Below, one piece after another: positions 9,902 to 24,542 of a DNA stretch of 64,000 bases. How positions within the stretch are numbered: the stretch's first letter is position 1; every line of letters starts with the position of its first letter. Both the position numbers and the translations under genes were made by a program. The notes under the pieces are model-generated. The model made no database searches, was not told the DNA's origin, and saw only the letters and a list, made by a program, of their open reading frames with translations. The stretch is from Daucus carota subsp. sativus (Eukaryota; Streptophyta; Magnoliopsida; Apiales; Apiaceae): positions 31,174,527 through 31,238,526 of the forward strand of contig NC_030384.2 in NCBI RefSeq assembly GCF_001625215.2. The letters are read 5' to 3'.

Positions 9902-12900
9902 ATGGCTTACAAAGGTCTAGATTGTATCACCTTATCAGACATAGAAGCCACCGGAGTAACTTCACAACTTGCCCATGAAATTTACAACAAACTCATCAAA
10001 ATCATCCAAATTTACGGCCCTGCCACTCCTGCAACATGGCAGACCATTTCTACAACCATTCTTACACCCAAGTTACCTTTTTTACTTCATCAGATGATGT
10101 TTTATGGGTGCTACAAGGACTTTGGACCCGACCCACCTGCTTGGATACCCGACCCGTATGTGTTTCTTGATGCTTCTAGTTTCTTTTTATGTATGTGATT
10201 AAATTTTATAAAGATGGCTTCTTTTTTTTTAGTTGGGGTGTGTAGAAAATAAGTTGAATTTGTGTTTGTGTTGATATTTGTTGCTAGAAGTGTTGATTTT
10301 CTTGTGTAATGAATATATTTAACTGTGTTTTAAAAATCGCTAGATGAGCTTAGGCAACTAAAGTAAGTTTTAGCATTTAATCACATTTAGGCGAGTTCAG
10401 GTGGTAAACTAACATTTATCGATTTATCAAATTTGGTTTAATATAAATTTTGATGAAAAATTTCATTATATATTATCTCCATATACTCTAATTTCGCGAA
10501 GGATGATTCTTCTAGGCTTTCCGAAAGCGCCTAATGAAGATTTTTCCAAAATGGGATCTTATGATCACCACTTAGCTCTGCCTATTCTGTTTTTTTAGAA
10601 CAATGCTCTTCGAAAGAACTAATTTAGGAACAATGGAAAGGGAAGGTGGTGTAAAGTTATAAATAATTTGCAAGCTTCAAAATTGTTTGCATTCTCTATT
10701 GAACTATAAAGTTGTCATTATTATTTGACAAGCTGTCATTATTATTTGACAAGCTGTCATTATTATTTGACAATGCAAGCAAATTGGCTGATGGCTCTGA
10801 TTCCAGAGTCTTGTTTATCTAACTCCGTGGAATATGTGATGTATATTACACTTCCTTATGATGTTTTAAGTTCTACTACATAATAAAGTGGCAAGTAATA
10901 CAAAAAAGAATCCAAATGGAGCTTTAACTCTATTTAGTTTTTGTAGCCAATTGATTAATGTGATATGGTCGAATGCTAGATAAACCTAGGTGATCAGCGA
11001 AATTAAGTGGTAGCCTGGTAGGCAATCAGCTGATTAGGTTATTATTACTATTAATTCAGTTATATACTTATATATTACTTAGGGATGGTGCAATAATAAC
11101 GAATGTTGGGAAACTTCTTGAGAAACGTGGGGAGGAGTTTTTAGGATCAAGATATAAAGATCCTATATCAAGCTTCTCTGAGTTTCAGGAATTTTCGGTC
11201 TCTAACCCGGAGGTAATCTATAAAACAGAGATGTCGTTGTTTGATAAACTTCTATTTGGATTACTTAATTACATCAATAAATTTGCAGGATTATTGGAAA
11301 ACCGTTTTGGAAGAACTAGATATTTCATTCTCAGTGCTGCCTCAACGTATTTTGAAGGAGGAGCTTTGTACTGGAAGCGAGATTTGTCACCCAGGAGGTC
11401 AATGGCTTCCTGGAGCATTTTTAAATCCTGCAAAGAATTGCCTGTGTTTAAATAGTAACCGAACTTGGGATGATATAATGGTAGTATGGCGTAATGAAGG
11501 AAATGATGAAATGCCAGTTAACAAGTTGACCCGTAGGGAATTGTGCTCAGAAGTCTGGTATTTACTTTGTATCTCTTAGCTCTACTCTTTTGTTGACCAT
11601 GAATATAATTGAAATTACTGACGTTATTGCAGATATCGTAAAATTTTTGTCTCCAGCCACTAAATGTAGACCGTGTCCGAAAATTTTGTGCAATGTGTTG
11701 AGTACAATATGATCCAATTAAGGTCTCCTTCTAAGTTCCAACACCTTAAGGTTTTGGGACATTTGGTTACTTAAGATGGTGTGGTCTCGGGTTTGAACCC
11801 TCCCGCCCCTCTTATTATTATTATTTGTCTGTCGGTTTGGTGCTTTCTTTTGTCTGTTTGCCAACTTGTATGAGTGCGGTTGAGTGTTTAATAGTTAAAT
11901 ATAACATGTCCCAGTTGAGGTCTCCTTATAACACCTTAAGGTTTTGGGGGTGAGTTGTTTACCTAAAAGAATGATATGTCACGGACTTGTGTGCACTAGA
12001 GCATAAAGAATCGTTCGCTAATATTTGTATATTCTTTAGTCAAGAATGTTGGTTTGACTAATACGTAAAATCACATCATAACCTCATCTGTAGGCTAGTT
12101 GCACACGCGCTGGAAACTCTTGAATTGGAGAAAGGTTCTGCAATTGCAATTGATATGCCTATGGATGTTAATTCTGTGGTGATATACCTGGCTATAGTTC
12201 TGGCAGGCCATGTAGTAGTGTCAATAGCTGATAGTTTTGCTTCTACTGAGATAGCAACAAGGCTTAAGTTGTCCAAGGCGAAAGCAATTTTTACTCAGGT
12301 TAGTCTCCTTTCAGTAAGAGAGAATCATACATTTCAGGTATTTCCAGAACTAGAACCAAAACTTTTTGACAGTAAGCTGTTTGAATTATCTCCTTAGACC
12401 TCAGTACATGGGTCCAAATTACTTGTTTTTATATTTTTTTCATAAGAAAAATGTTTGGAATTCTCACGCTAAGGATGCTTTTTCTGCATTTATTTTAGCT
12501 CAACTTTTATCTGTCAGAATTAGAACTCCAGTCTTCCGTTTCTATTGGCTCTTCATTTTTTTCAGTAAAATTGTACTTCTAGTTCGGACCATGAGTAAAA
12601 ATTGCCTCAAAAGATTTGAAGTTGATCTTTTGCCATTATTTTAAAATGACTGCTTCGAAGAGGAAGCTGATGCTTTTAAAAATGAGTGTTACTTATTGGT
12701 GCCGCCAGATGTAAATATTTGAAGTTAATATTGGGTCATTAGCTTGACACCTGTACCTTCTTTTTTCTGGTTTTGTAAAATAATTCTAGTTCTCTTTTTC
12801 CCGTTGGTGTTTTTTGATCCATTCCATAAACTGAGTCCACTTCTCTTCTGAAATTGCTAAAGGGGAATGGGATTTAATGCTCCACTGATTATTAAATTTT

Positions 12901-15900
12901 TTCCTCAGGATTTTATTGTACGTGGTGATAGGCGACTACCCTTGTACAGGTGTATAAACATTTTGATCAGATATGTACCTTTCTCCACTACTATTGTTAA
13001 ATTTTATCTCACATATAGGTCCAAATTTGCAGTAGAGTTATTGATGCTCAATCGCCAACAGCAATTGTTATTCCAACAAAAGACTCCAGCTTTAGCACAA
13101 AGTTGCGCGAGGGTGACATTTCATGGCATGATTTTCTAGAACGGGTTCACAAATTGAAGTATGTGATATATTCTGTATGTAAATGTTCAATTCATATGAG
13201 TTTGTTAGTACTCAATTTTGTTTTATGTCATTTCATCTTAAAACACACTGCTCCAGCGCTCTGCTAGTCGTGGATGCAGAAATCTATAAGTTGATCAAGT
13301 TTCACATTAAATTCAACATTCATATATAATAGAACTGGATTTAGACACTAATTCATCTCTTTCCTCTCTTACAATATCATGAAATTACATGAGATGACCT
13401 GTAAAACAGTAAACTATTACTGGGGAAAACCGCACCGCCCGCACCGCGATCACCCCTACTGCACTGTCTTATAATATCTCTGGCCACAAGTCGTGGCTAC
13501 TCCCTCCATCTCATTTTTATAGTCTTGTTTGTAAATTTCACATATATTAAGAAATATTATATGTGATGTCTTGTTCTCATTTTCATTATTATAATTACAT
13601 TAATTACACACGAATATAACTAAATTTTCACCCATTTTATTAAATTTCATAGGCATTTGCATGATAATTTCATTGATAGTTGTTTTAGTAAAGAAGATAA
13701 CAAGTATTGTGGGAATTTTTTTTTGACAAACAAGACTATTAAAATGGAACGGAGGGAGTATCATCATGATGACGCATACCTTGTTTATTTTAAAAACCCA
13801 TCACATGTAAATCAGATTTACAGTTAAAAAATACTAGAATTATTTGATCACAAAGTTTGATTATCTATTTCTCATTATTAAGATCTGGAGGATATCTGAT
13901 TTTATTAGGTAAGGTTCGCTGCAACTCATCTGTGTGACATTCAAGTGTGGTAGTATCTGCATTAAAATCTCATTAATTTCTTGGATCGAAATAGTCACTT
14001 TGCTAGCTTTAGTTACTTCAAGTCCTTTAACAACTTTTTTTCATGCTATAGACTGGTGATGTAAAATTTAATTCATCCTGCAGAGAGGTTGAATTTTTTG
14101 CTGTGGAAAGACCAGTTGAATCTTTCACTAATATTCTATTCTCCTCGGGAACTACAGGTAGGTCAAAGGCTATGCATGACTACTTTAATCAATATACGAA
14201 TGTAGTTGCATTAGCTTACTAACTTTTTTTATATTTTTTTGCCTGACACGATAGTTATGTTCTTGTTTATCTTGAAAGCAGATACCTATTCATATAATAT
14301 CAATTGGCCTTGGGGCAAAAAAAGAGCCATATTTATTTGTCAAAGGCTTGTGATTTTCTATTAATCAATAATAAGAAAATTGGCCTTGGGGCAAAAAAAG
14401 AGCCAAAGTTATAAGGCTTCAGTAATAAGAATCGGTAAGGCTTCAATAATAAGAATCGATAAGCATTGTCTACAGATAATATCTAGGGCATTTGTTTATG
14501 GAAGTTACAGATAAGAATTTAATGACAGTTTGGATGAAAGGGATAATCTAATCTAGGTAGTAGGATCTTTTCTTGGATCGTGGTAGTGGGAGTTTTATAC
14601 CTTTTGTATAACACTTCCAAGTCTTGATCTAGAACATATGTTGAATGAGTTCCTTTACAACTAATTTGTGCCATTGATGTATTGGAGTTCCAGATATAAT
14701 GATCCTCTGAGGTCTCATTAGAGTAGGCTAATTTGCAGAATGTACTCTATGTTAAGACCAAAATTACGTAAAAATTAGAATGATGAAAGTACTAATTGAA
14801 AAAGGAAATATAATCTAAATAAGGTTGAATAGATGTATTTGTATATTATTTATATAACTTAGAAATTCAAAATATAATGTGAAAATCAAAAAATTAGGGT
14901 CTCTCACACTGGGCTCAACAATTCATTCAGGTCTGTTGTAATTGATGTACCACAAGTTCAGCTCTCAAGCTTCTCCTTAAACTTTTGTATCCTATCATTT
15001 TCATGATTTTCTCTCCTTGAGGGCCGATAAAGTCTTATAAGATCAAGCTGAATTGTATGTTGTGGCTTAGTTTCATATTAAATTATACAGTTGGTAGTTC
15101 TCACGTTATAAATAATTTAGGGTACAGAATCCTCTAGACCTTTACCAAATGTAAATTGTCTTGACAATTTGATCAAATAACATCAACTAAATCATAGAAG
15201 ATAATTAAGAGCTTGTTAATACGAGTAATGCATGATGCAGTTCTACATGTTTAATGCGTAGATGCATAGTTTAGCACAGTAATGACTAAGCTAATTGTAA
15301 TCTTTCTATAGGGGAGCCAAAGGCTATTCCTTGGACTCTTGCAACACCTTTAAAAGCTGCTGCAGATGGTTGGTGCCACATGGATATTCGCAAAGGGGAT
15401 GTCGTTGCTTGGCCCACTAATCTTGGTTGGATGATGGGTCCTTGGCTAGTCTATGCTCCTCTGCTGAATGGGGCTTCAATAGCGTTATATAATGGCGTTC
15501 CCCTGAGTTCTGGCTTTGCGAAGTTTGTTCAGGTGAAGACTCTTTTGACATTTCTGAATCTGATTAATATTTGTTGTATCTTAGAATTATGTGTTAAAGT
15601 GATATATTAGATAAAAAAAATATGATAGTTTCTCTTTCATGATGTTATTATAGTTCAGAGATTAAGACTGTCTTCGAAGATATGTGAAACTGAATTAAGA
15701 GCCACTTAAATTTGAATCTTAATAATGTTCCATAATTTTCTATTGCAGTGAAAAACATTGTAATTATCTTCTCGTGAGCTAAGTTCTTTTTGGAAAAATA
15801 GTAGGAATAATAATTTCCGAGTATTAAATCTTGTGGCAGAGCAAGCCACTGCTATTGAGTGTAGAGATATATTCAGAACATTAAATTTTAGAACGTAGCC

Positions 15901-18900
15901 TACTGGTAGATTAGTTGGAGCCTATCACCAGATATTGAGTATTATATTGCTCGTAACTGAATGCACTATTATATAACTTCTGATGCACTTTTAGGGGATT
16001 TCCAGTGCATGCAGTTTGAGTCCCCAGCCTAAGCTGGCTTCGTGGGAGACACAGTAAGAAATTTGGTTATCTGATATACCAAATGTTCTTTATTTAATCT
16101 TTATCCCAATAAGTATCTAATTCATGACATTGGATCAGAATTGATTCATAGTGAAGGTGACACTCGAAATTCTGTAAAGTTTAATTTGTATAAACACAAC
16201 ATGATAAGTATTTTTGATGAAATCCAAATACATGAGAATTCAGTACATGTTACATATTTAGTGATTATATCGGTCTTTTAACTAATATATATATAGGCAA
16301 ATGATCAAATATAAACAACTTAAATGGAAACTAAATAGAAATCAAAAGAAACCCTTACCCCATTAGACGACATCACCCACCCTCTTTATTTCATCACCCA
16401 CACAAGGCCTACCCCTGGCCCCACTCAATCGTCCGCAGTCTTGGTGTTGGTGAGGCTCTAGTGGGCCCAGGATGGATTGAGTGGGGCCGGGGGTGGGCTC
16501 TAGGTGGGTGATATTATATAGTAGGGGATAGGTGATGTCATATAGGGGTGTTTTTGTTGGTTTGTATTTAGTTCCTATATGAGTTGTTTCTAATTGATCG
16601 TTTGCATTTATATGTATGTATGTGTACACACACACACATATAGGGTCCTACTCAATAAAAACTAAATACAAATCAACGAGATTAAGTAGAATGGTAGGGG
16701 TTTTGGGACCGGGGATGGACCCCGTCACCCCGAGATGGGCCTAGACGGGGTCTAAGTGGGTCCTAATAGGGTCGGGGCGGGGCCTAGTGGGACCATGGTA
16801 GGGCCAAGTTTTGGTTCTTAAGGCTGTCTGAAGCCTGTCCAGGGCCTGTGCGGAGCCTTGGCGAAGCCCTAGCGGATCCGGGGTGGATTGAGTGGATGCG
16901 AGGGTGGGCCCTAGGTGGGTGATGACATATAGGAGGTGGGTGATGTCATTCAGTTATAGTTTCTCTTGGTTTGTATTTTAGTTTTTATTTAGTGGTTTGT
17001 ATTTGAGCAATTGCCTATATATATGGGGTAACACTCCATAGAATACCATGTTATATAGATTTTCGTAGCATGCCATTATAAAAATATATATAAACATATA
17101 TTTATCATTTTTTTATGAAATATAGGTACAACTTTTGATTAGTAAATCAAAAAACGAAATTATACAACTTTTTTGTTCTAAGAATCACCGAAAATTATGC
17201 ATATTCCAACATTATTATCCAATAAAATAATAGTTATCCGGAAATATTCCACGGAAGAACCAGTTTCAAAAATCAATTTTTTAAGTTTTATGGGGAACTC
17301 CTTAATTGGAGCACTTTTTAGGGTTAAATAGAGTAAATGACAAAGTGGTGGCCGTAGTTTTCCAAATTTTACAAAATGTTGGCTGTAGTTCAAAAACTAC
17401 ATATCGGTGGCTGGAGTTCACTTCCGCGTTTTAATAAGATGGCTGCCGTCAAGGTCCGTTAAATTTCCTCCGTTAAGTCCAAAAAAAAATAAAAAGGCAA
17501 GGGTAAAATAGTAAAATCACCCCAAAAGTCTTCCACCCATCTCTAATCACAAACCAAACCACTCCATCTTCTCTGATCTCAAAACCCTCTTAGAAATCAA
17601 TGGCAAATCGAACGAAAACAAGCCCTCAACACGTCACAACCACCCCTACCAGAGCCTCAACACCTCAATTCACAAGCTTTATGAGCTACCCACTCCGCCT
17701 GAATATCATCTTGCGAAGAAGCCGGGGATTGGCGAAAATTCCGGCGAGGAAACCCGAGCAACCGTCTCCGAATCGGTTTCGGATCGTACCCGGGAGAGAC
17801 AAACTCCCAGATGAAGCCGCCGTTCAACACCGTTGACTTCCCTGTTTTTCTCACATATGGCATCTTTCTTAAAACAGACAATAACTCACCTTTCTTTAAT
17901 GAATATAGGCTTGCGTGGGTGAGAATTTATTTGTTATGGAAAATTGGAAGATTATAGAGATATAAAATAGGGACGGCAAAAGGGGAAAGCGCGTGACTGC
18001 GTGAGGGAGTGGTTGTTTACTGTGTACACAACACCTCCTGATCGTTGTTTACCCATAACCCGTTTTACCCTTTTCTTTAATTATTTTTTTCGACTTAACG
18101 GTAAAATTTAACGGACGTTGACGGCAGCCATCTTATTAAAAGACGGAGGTAAAGTCTAACCACCAATCTATAGTTTTTGAACTCCAGCCAATATTTTGTA
18201 AAATTTGAGAAACTACGGCCACCACTTTGTCATTTACTCGGTTAAATATCAAGTAGGTGACTACTGCGTCCAAAAAAATTCAAGTAGATCATGCATTGCA
18301 AATTTGACTGAAATGTATCATTCATTTGAAAAATTTTATCAAAAATATCACTCTATCGTTAGGCGAAATTCTTAAAGTATTATATATTGAGTTTCGCACA
18401 TTTTTATGAATGATATTACATCCAAATGAAAGATTCTTAGTTCTAGTATTTTAGATAAAATTGGTTAGATTTTTAAAATTTTATTAACTATATATTTATA
18501 ATTTTTTTATTTTTTCTTATTTGATTTAAATAAGAAGAAATAGTAGATTAATTTCTAAAAATCTGAAAATATTATCTAAAATACTAGAACTCAAGATCTT
18601 TCATTTGGATCATACTTGTTAAGGCGTAAAGGCGAGGCTAGACGATAGTCCACCGCCTAACTGCCTAGGCGGTTAGGCGAGCGCCTAGGCGGTAATTAGA
18701 CGGATTATACGTTTAATAATATATTGATTATATTTTTTATATACATATATTTATATGTTATAATAAAATAGCATAGATTAACTATAATTAAATACCAAAA
18801 GTAAATATTATATAAAGTTAAGAGGAACAGGTCTAAAACATACAAATCTAGTAATTTCTACAAGAAAACTATGATAAACTAGATGATAAAATCATCAAGA

Positions 18901-21900
18901 AAAGGTTGTTCTTCATTTCCGGGTCGACTTTGAGTTGCACTCGGTATTTCCCCGTAATCATCATCAATATCTTCGTCATCATTTTCATTTGACAATATGT
19001 CATTGTCCTGGACTTCTTCTTCACTTTCAAAATCGTGCAAGTGAAAAGTACGTGAAGTGTGCGCACGAGAAGAACCTGCACCATTACGATGTCGATTATA
19101 TGTTAAAATCTCCCTGGTGTTTGTATTAGTTTCGCCACCTTTATCACGATTTCTATTACGAAGATTACGCACTGCACTTGCCGGACCAGCAGCTATAACA
19201 ACATGTTCCCATAGCAGATCTTCTCCAGGATGAACAGAATCACCATCTGCATTATTTACCCATTCACCACTCCAGTTAAAGTCTTCGAGCGCAATTGGAT
19301 CGAACTTATCTCCAAGCTCACGGCGCTTTTGGAATCGCTCTGCAATCTTTTCATTGTACTGGATATACACGAGATCATTCAGCCTCTTATGTTCCAAGCG
19401 ATTTCTTCTTTTAGTGTGAATCTATACAATATGCAAGGAAATAAAATGGTATAAATCGTAAATCTCCAACTGGTGCTAAGCAACTAATTTCTAAAATGTA
19501 AAATGAATGTTCTTACAAACTCAAAGGTGCTCCAATTTCGCTCACAGCCTAATGAAGAGCAGCAAAGGCCAACAATCCGTTTCGCTATCATTGCTAGGTC
19601 AGGTGCGGGACCCCCAAAAGCACTCCACCAGTCAACTAACATATTCGATATATAAAAAATTAAGTGACCTGCTCATAGTTATATTAAATGGAATACTGAA
19701 GTACTAGGTTTACTTACGAGGACTCTTCGTTTTTCTTTGATCAATTGCCATTTGTCTTGCAAAGTTCTCTCTCGTATGCTCGTAGTTATCACTTTGGTTA
19801 CTTAGCAAATTCCTAGTCTCAATATCAGGCACCATCTTCTCCAAAACATCATTGAAATCTTCCCGGAGTTTGCAAGCACTACGATAGTCTTTCTCTTGTA
19901 TGTCAAAGAACTTTCCAGGATTTAACAAACAAACCAGCAGCATGTATTTGAACCCCCATCTGCGTATCCCAGCGTTTCTCAATGATGTCAATAACAAATT
20001 TGCAAAGTGATGCATTGTTTTCAAAAGAATCTTTGATAGTTTTCTTGGCATGTTCCATAGCAACAACAAGTTCTGGCATTGCTGGTTGTTCATCAGCATC
20101 GACTACTCTCAAGGCAACAAGAAGCGGTTGTGCAGTCCTGATACAATTTGCAATATTATTCCATAGTGCAGTTGACATAATCAAGTCATAAACCTGTTTT
20201 CCAGCCTCTGTTTTAGCCAAACTTGACCTGCTCCAGTCCTCACTTACAAAGAGCTACCTCAATGCATCTTGGAATTTGAATAAACACTGCAGTGTGAGAA
20301 AAGATGTGGCAAATCTAGTCACTCCAGGTCTCACAAGTTCTCTGCCTCCTGTTTTAACCTTCATTGCATTATGAAGACGACCATGCCTATAAATAAATGT
20401 TGTTATCCTTTTTGCGTTCTTGATTGTGGCATCAAATACTTTGTAGCTACCGACATCCTCCAACATCAAATCTATGCAGTGAGCAGCGCAAGGAGTCCAG
20501 AACATTGGTGGGAATCTTTCCGTTGTTAGTAATTGACCTGCCTTCTTGTAGTTAGCACCATTATCAGTTACGATTTGAACCACATACTCCTTTCCAATCT
20601 CTTCAATTTTGGCTTGTAACAAGTCTGCCAACATCAAATGATCGTGTGACTCACTCGAAGCATCCATGGAACCCATAAAAAATGTTCCATCTGGGCTATT
20701 TGCAAGGAAATTAATCAGGTGCCTGCCTCTTCTATCTGTCCATCCATCTGACATGAGGGTACATCCATATTTTTTCCAAGCACTTTCATGTTTCAATCGT
20801 AGCTGGTCAGTTTGTTTCTTCACCTTTTCAAGCAAAGGGACTCTTAGTTGGTGATAAGATGGAGGAACTAAACCAGGTCTATATTGGCCCACTGACTCAA
20901 TCATCACTTCATAATGTCTCGAGTTTGCAGCATTAAACGGTATTCCACATGCGTAGAAGAACTTTGCAATGTGTATATGCACCCTTTCCTTTTCTTCAGG
21001 TGTCCTCCGAATATTGTCCAAAGTAGTTTGTTTTAAATCCTTGCGATGCCTATCCTGAACAACTTCTTCAGGAGTCTTCCTTAAGATAGATGCAATGGTT
21101 TTTGTAGGCTTTGGAGGTGGAGCTTGAGGTTTTGCAAACTCATAGAGAGTTCCTGCTCTTTTTCTTTTTGCAGAAGTCCCAGAACTTGGAACGGGAAAAA
21201 ATGCAGAGGCGCCGGTTGATTGAGTAGTATGGCCTGATATCTCTTGAACCTCGTCACTGCCTTCATCACCCTAGTCATCTAACATGACAGGTTGTTTCCT
21301 TTTCTTGCTTATCAACGCTTCTTGCATTTCTCTCCTGATTTCAGTTGTTGCATTCGGACACTTGCTTATATCGGCATAATTACCAGTCAAGTGTTGCTTG
21401 AGTCTATTGATCCCCTGTTTTACTTGTTTTCCACAAAGAATACATTCAATACAGCCTTTCACTTCTGGATCAGGCCAATATCCATACTTCCATCCGGGAT
21501 CAATTGACTTAGCCTTATGTTTAGGATCAGTTTTGGGATCAATTACTTCATTACTCTTTCCGGATTCAGCCATTACAAACACTATCAAAAATAGACATGC
21601 TTTATGTGTTATATATACAAGTGTATGATATGTATATAATTATGTGTTATAAATGTATACTTATGTACACACATATATGTTTCTACATACATATCTCATA
21701 AATATAATACATATATATACACAGGTATATACATATATATATCTATATATATGTAAGAGAACAAGGAAAAAAAGAATAGTGTGTGTGTGTAAGAGAAAAG
21801 AAGAAGAATCAAAGAAGAATTAAAGAAGAAAGAATACCTGATTGATTAATTTCTATCCAGTAGTCTCGTGTTTCTCTCTCTAGTTCGTTGAAAATTAGGG

Positions 21901-24490
21901 TTATGACGGCTGCTGTTATAACATATAAGTTATAAGATACACGTGTTGGGCTGGGCCTGGATAATTGGGCTGGACCGGGCCAAAAATTATTTGGGCTGGA
22001 CCGGGTCAGAAACTAAGACGAATTAGACGAGAAAAGGCGAGAAAGGCGTCGTCTTATCCGCCTAGGCGGCCCTGGGCGTCGCCTACCCACTAAAAATCAA
22101 GACGGGTCGGACGCCTTCACATTTTTTACCGCCTTGCCGCCTAGGCGACGCCTAGGCGACGCCTAGGCGACGTCTTAACAACTATGATTTGGATGTAATA
22201 CCATTCATAAAAAATGTGTGAAACTCATTATATAATACTTTAAGAATTTCGACTGACGATAGAGTGATATTTTTGATAAAAAATTTCATATGATTGACTC
22301 ATTGGAGTCAAATTTGCAATGAGTGACCTACTTGAATTTTTTGGACGCAGTCAGTCACCTACTTGATATTTAACCCGAAATTTTTGTAAGGGAACCGATA
22401 GCTATCCAAAGTTATATTTCAAAAGCCGTTTCGTAGAAGAAAACACAGGAAGAAACAAATATCATATTTTTTATTGAAAATACATTGGTTCTGTAAGTTA
22501 AAGCCCAAAAATGAGAAAAAAAATCATGCATTTACAAAAAAATTGTGACAAACTCCTTACAGAATGCGTGCATGTTATGTACAGAACATAGTAGTTCTAT
22601 AATGCGTGTTCTATAAAATTTATGACATTATTCATCAAGTTTTAATGTATTATGCAAATAAAAAGGTAATTACTAGATTGCGTTGTGTAATGATGCAGAA
22701 AATAGTGGAAAAATATTTATATAACACGTAAATGTGAGGTACAAAACATACTAGTTATCCTGGGAGCTACTTTCTCATTTGAGCCTCACTATATATACAT
22801 GCATGCATGCATGCATACATACAGACTTACATATATATATATATAGGGTCTTGCTCCAGTACAAACTCCTTACTGTACAAACGTACAAACCAGTGATTAT
22901 GACAATAATATTTAGTGATTAGCAGATTTTAATTTAACAAATACATACATACATCCATCACCATCGCCACCACAATCACCTCCAATCACCACCACCACGC
23001 ACGACCACCCCACCCACCACAACCACCACCACCACTACCAACCACCATCCACCACCAACCACCACTGCCCAACACCTCTCTCTCTCTCTCTTACCCACCA
23101 CCACCAACCACCACCACCACCACTACCAGTGGCTCTCTCTCTGTGGTTGTTCGCTCACCGATTAGTGCTATACACACACAAACACACACATTCACCACTT
23201 CTTTTCTCATCTCCCTCAATCGTGTTTCTAGCACTGCCCTCGCACCGGCGTCGCGGCTGCCGCCGGCCGCGCTGCACCACCACTCGGCTATGCCGCCCCA
23301 TAAGTGCTCCCCTCCCCTTATCTCTCCATCAGACCCCCTTGGTGGATTTAGTGATTCTGTTCAATCATTTAGTGATTCTTTTCAAGTCATTTAGTGATTG
23401 TTTGTACGTTTGTACACTAAGGAGTTTGTATTTGAGCACTTGCCTATATATATATATGGTGCTACTCTACTACAAACCTCTCTTAGAATAAAAACTAACA
23501 CCAAAATAAAAAACTTATAAATCACATCGAAATATATCAAATATGGTATGGAAACTGATTGTTGGGAGATTAAGAAAAATACGGTGAAGTCGGATTTCGA
23601 AAAAAGTTAAACGATTGACAGGAAAAATTAATTTAAAAATGGAGGGATTCCGTGGAATCATGTATAAGATGGTACAGGTTTATTGTGTGTGGTGAATTCT
23701 AGGGGGACATTAGATTAGATTGATCCAATGGCTTAAATTAGTTTGTAGTTTGTATTTTACTTTTGGTTTGTATTTGATCACTAGCCTATATATATATATA
23801 TATAGGCTAATGATCAAATAGAAACCAATTTTAAAATAAAAACTAGAAACCAATACAAGTTAGTGATATTCTCAGTACAATTTAGTGATTATCTCTTTAG
23901 GATTTAGTGATCTGTGCTGCAGAATTTAGTGAAAACTCAATCTCCAGATATTAACCAGCTTAGAATCTCCAGATCTGTTCATGTTTTCGATTCAGATGGT
24001 GGTGATAGTGGTGGAGATGGTGGAGGTGAAGGTGGAGATGGAGGAAAGATGATTGTAGCGGAGGTTTGGGCGGCTTGAAGTAGGGGGTTGGAGCGTTGCC
24101 GGAATAGTGGCGGCTCCGCCTTTGAAGTTGAGTCGAGGTGGAGAAAGAAGTATGAACGAATCTGAAGGAGGTTGAAGCGGCGATTAAGATGGGCCTGGTG
24201 AAGATGGAGGTGTGGAGGTTGTGTTGTTAAAGAAATAATGGAGGTGGAGGTGGAGATGGAGGTGGTGGTTATGGAGGGGGTGGGCGGCATAGAGGTGGTA
24301 GTGGTTATGAAGAGGCGACGACGGAGGTGGTGGTAGTGGAGGTGGGGTTGGTGAAGATGGAGGTGGGTTTGATGAAGATGGAGGTGGAGATGGGGTTGTT
24401 TAAAAATTTAGTGGTATTTGCTTTAGGATTTAGTGATATTTCAGTTTGGTTTTTAGTTTCTAGGATAAGGAGGTTTCTATTGGAGTAAAA

Positions 24491-24542
<52 letters not shown>

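Larger units (their letters stand above)
17321..22376. mobile_element. Hairpin (Mutator-like MITE) element hosting two later insertions
   Basis: The outer inverted ends read GGGTTAAATATCAAGTAGG on both strands. The left copy is interrupted ten bases in by the element at 17331-18239 and continues from 18249; the right copy ends at 22376. With the two insertions and their duplicate target sites removed, the element would be about 550 bp and almost wholly palindromic (for example 18420-18463 pairs with 18562-18609). Flanks GCACTTTTTA and GAAATTTTTG match at 7 of 10 positions, which may be a decayed 9-10 bp target duplication. Confidence 0.7.

Noticed and set aside
16363-16635. 90-codon minus-strand frame
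   Set aside because: It lies wholly within microsatellite-bounded element A and crosses the adjoining CA/TATG tract.
21784-21830. GT and GAA-rich runs as a regulatory element
   Set aside because: They lie inside the hAT transposon upstream of its transposase, and simple composition explains them.
23129-23491. Open frames of 83-120 codons across 23129-23491
   Set aside because: They arise from the triplet and dinucleotide repeats of microsatellite-bounded element C.
23979-24290. 103-codon frame on the minus strand
   Set aside because: It is the complement of a GGTGGA-type repeat, giving Pro/Ser/Thr low complexity, not a protein family.
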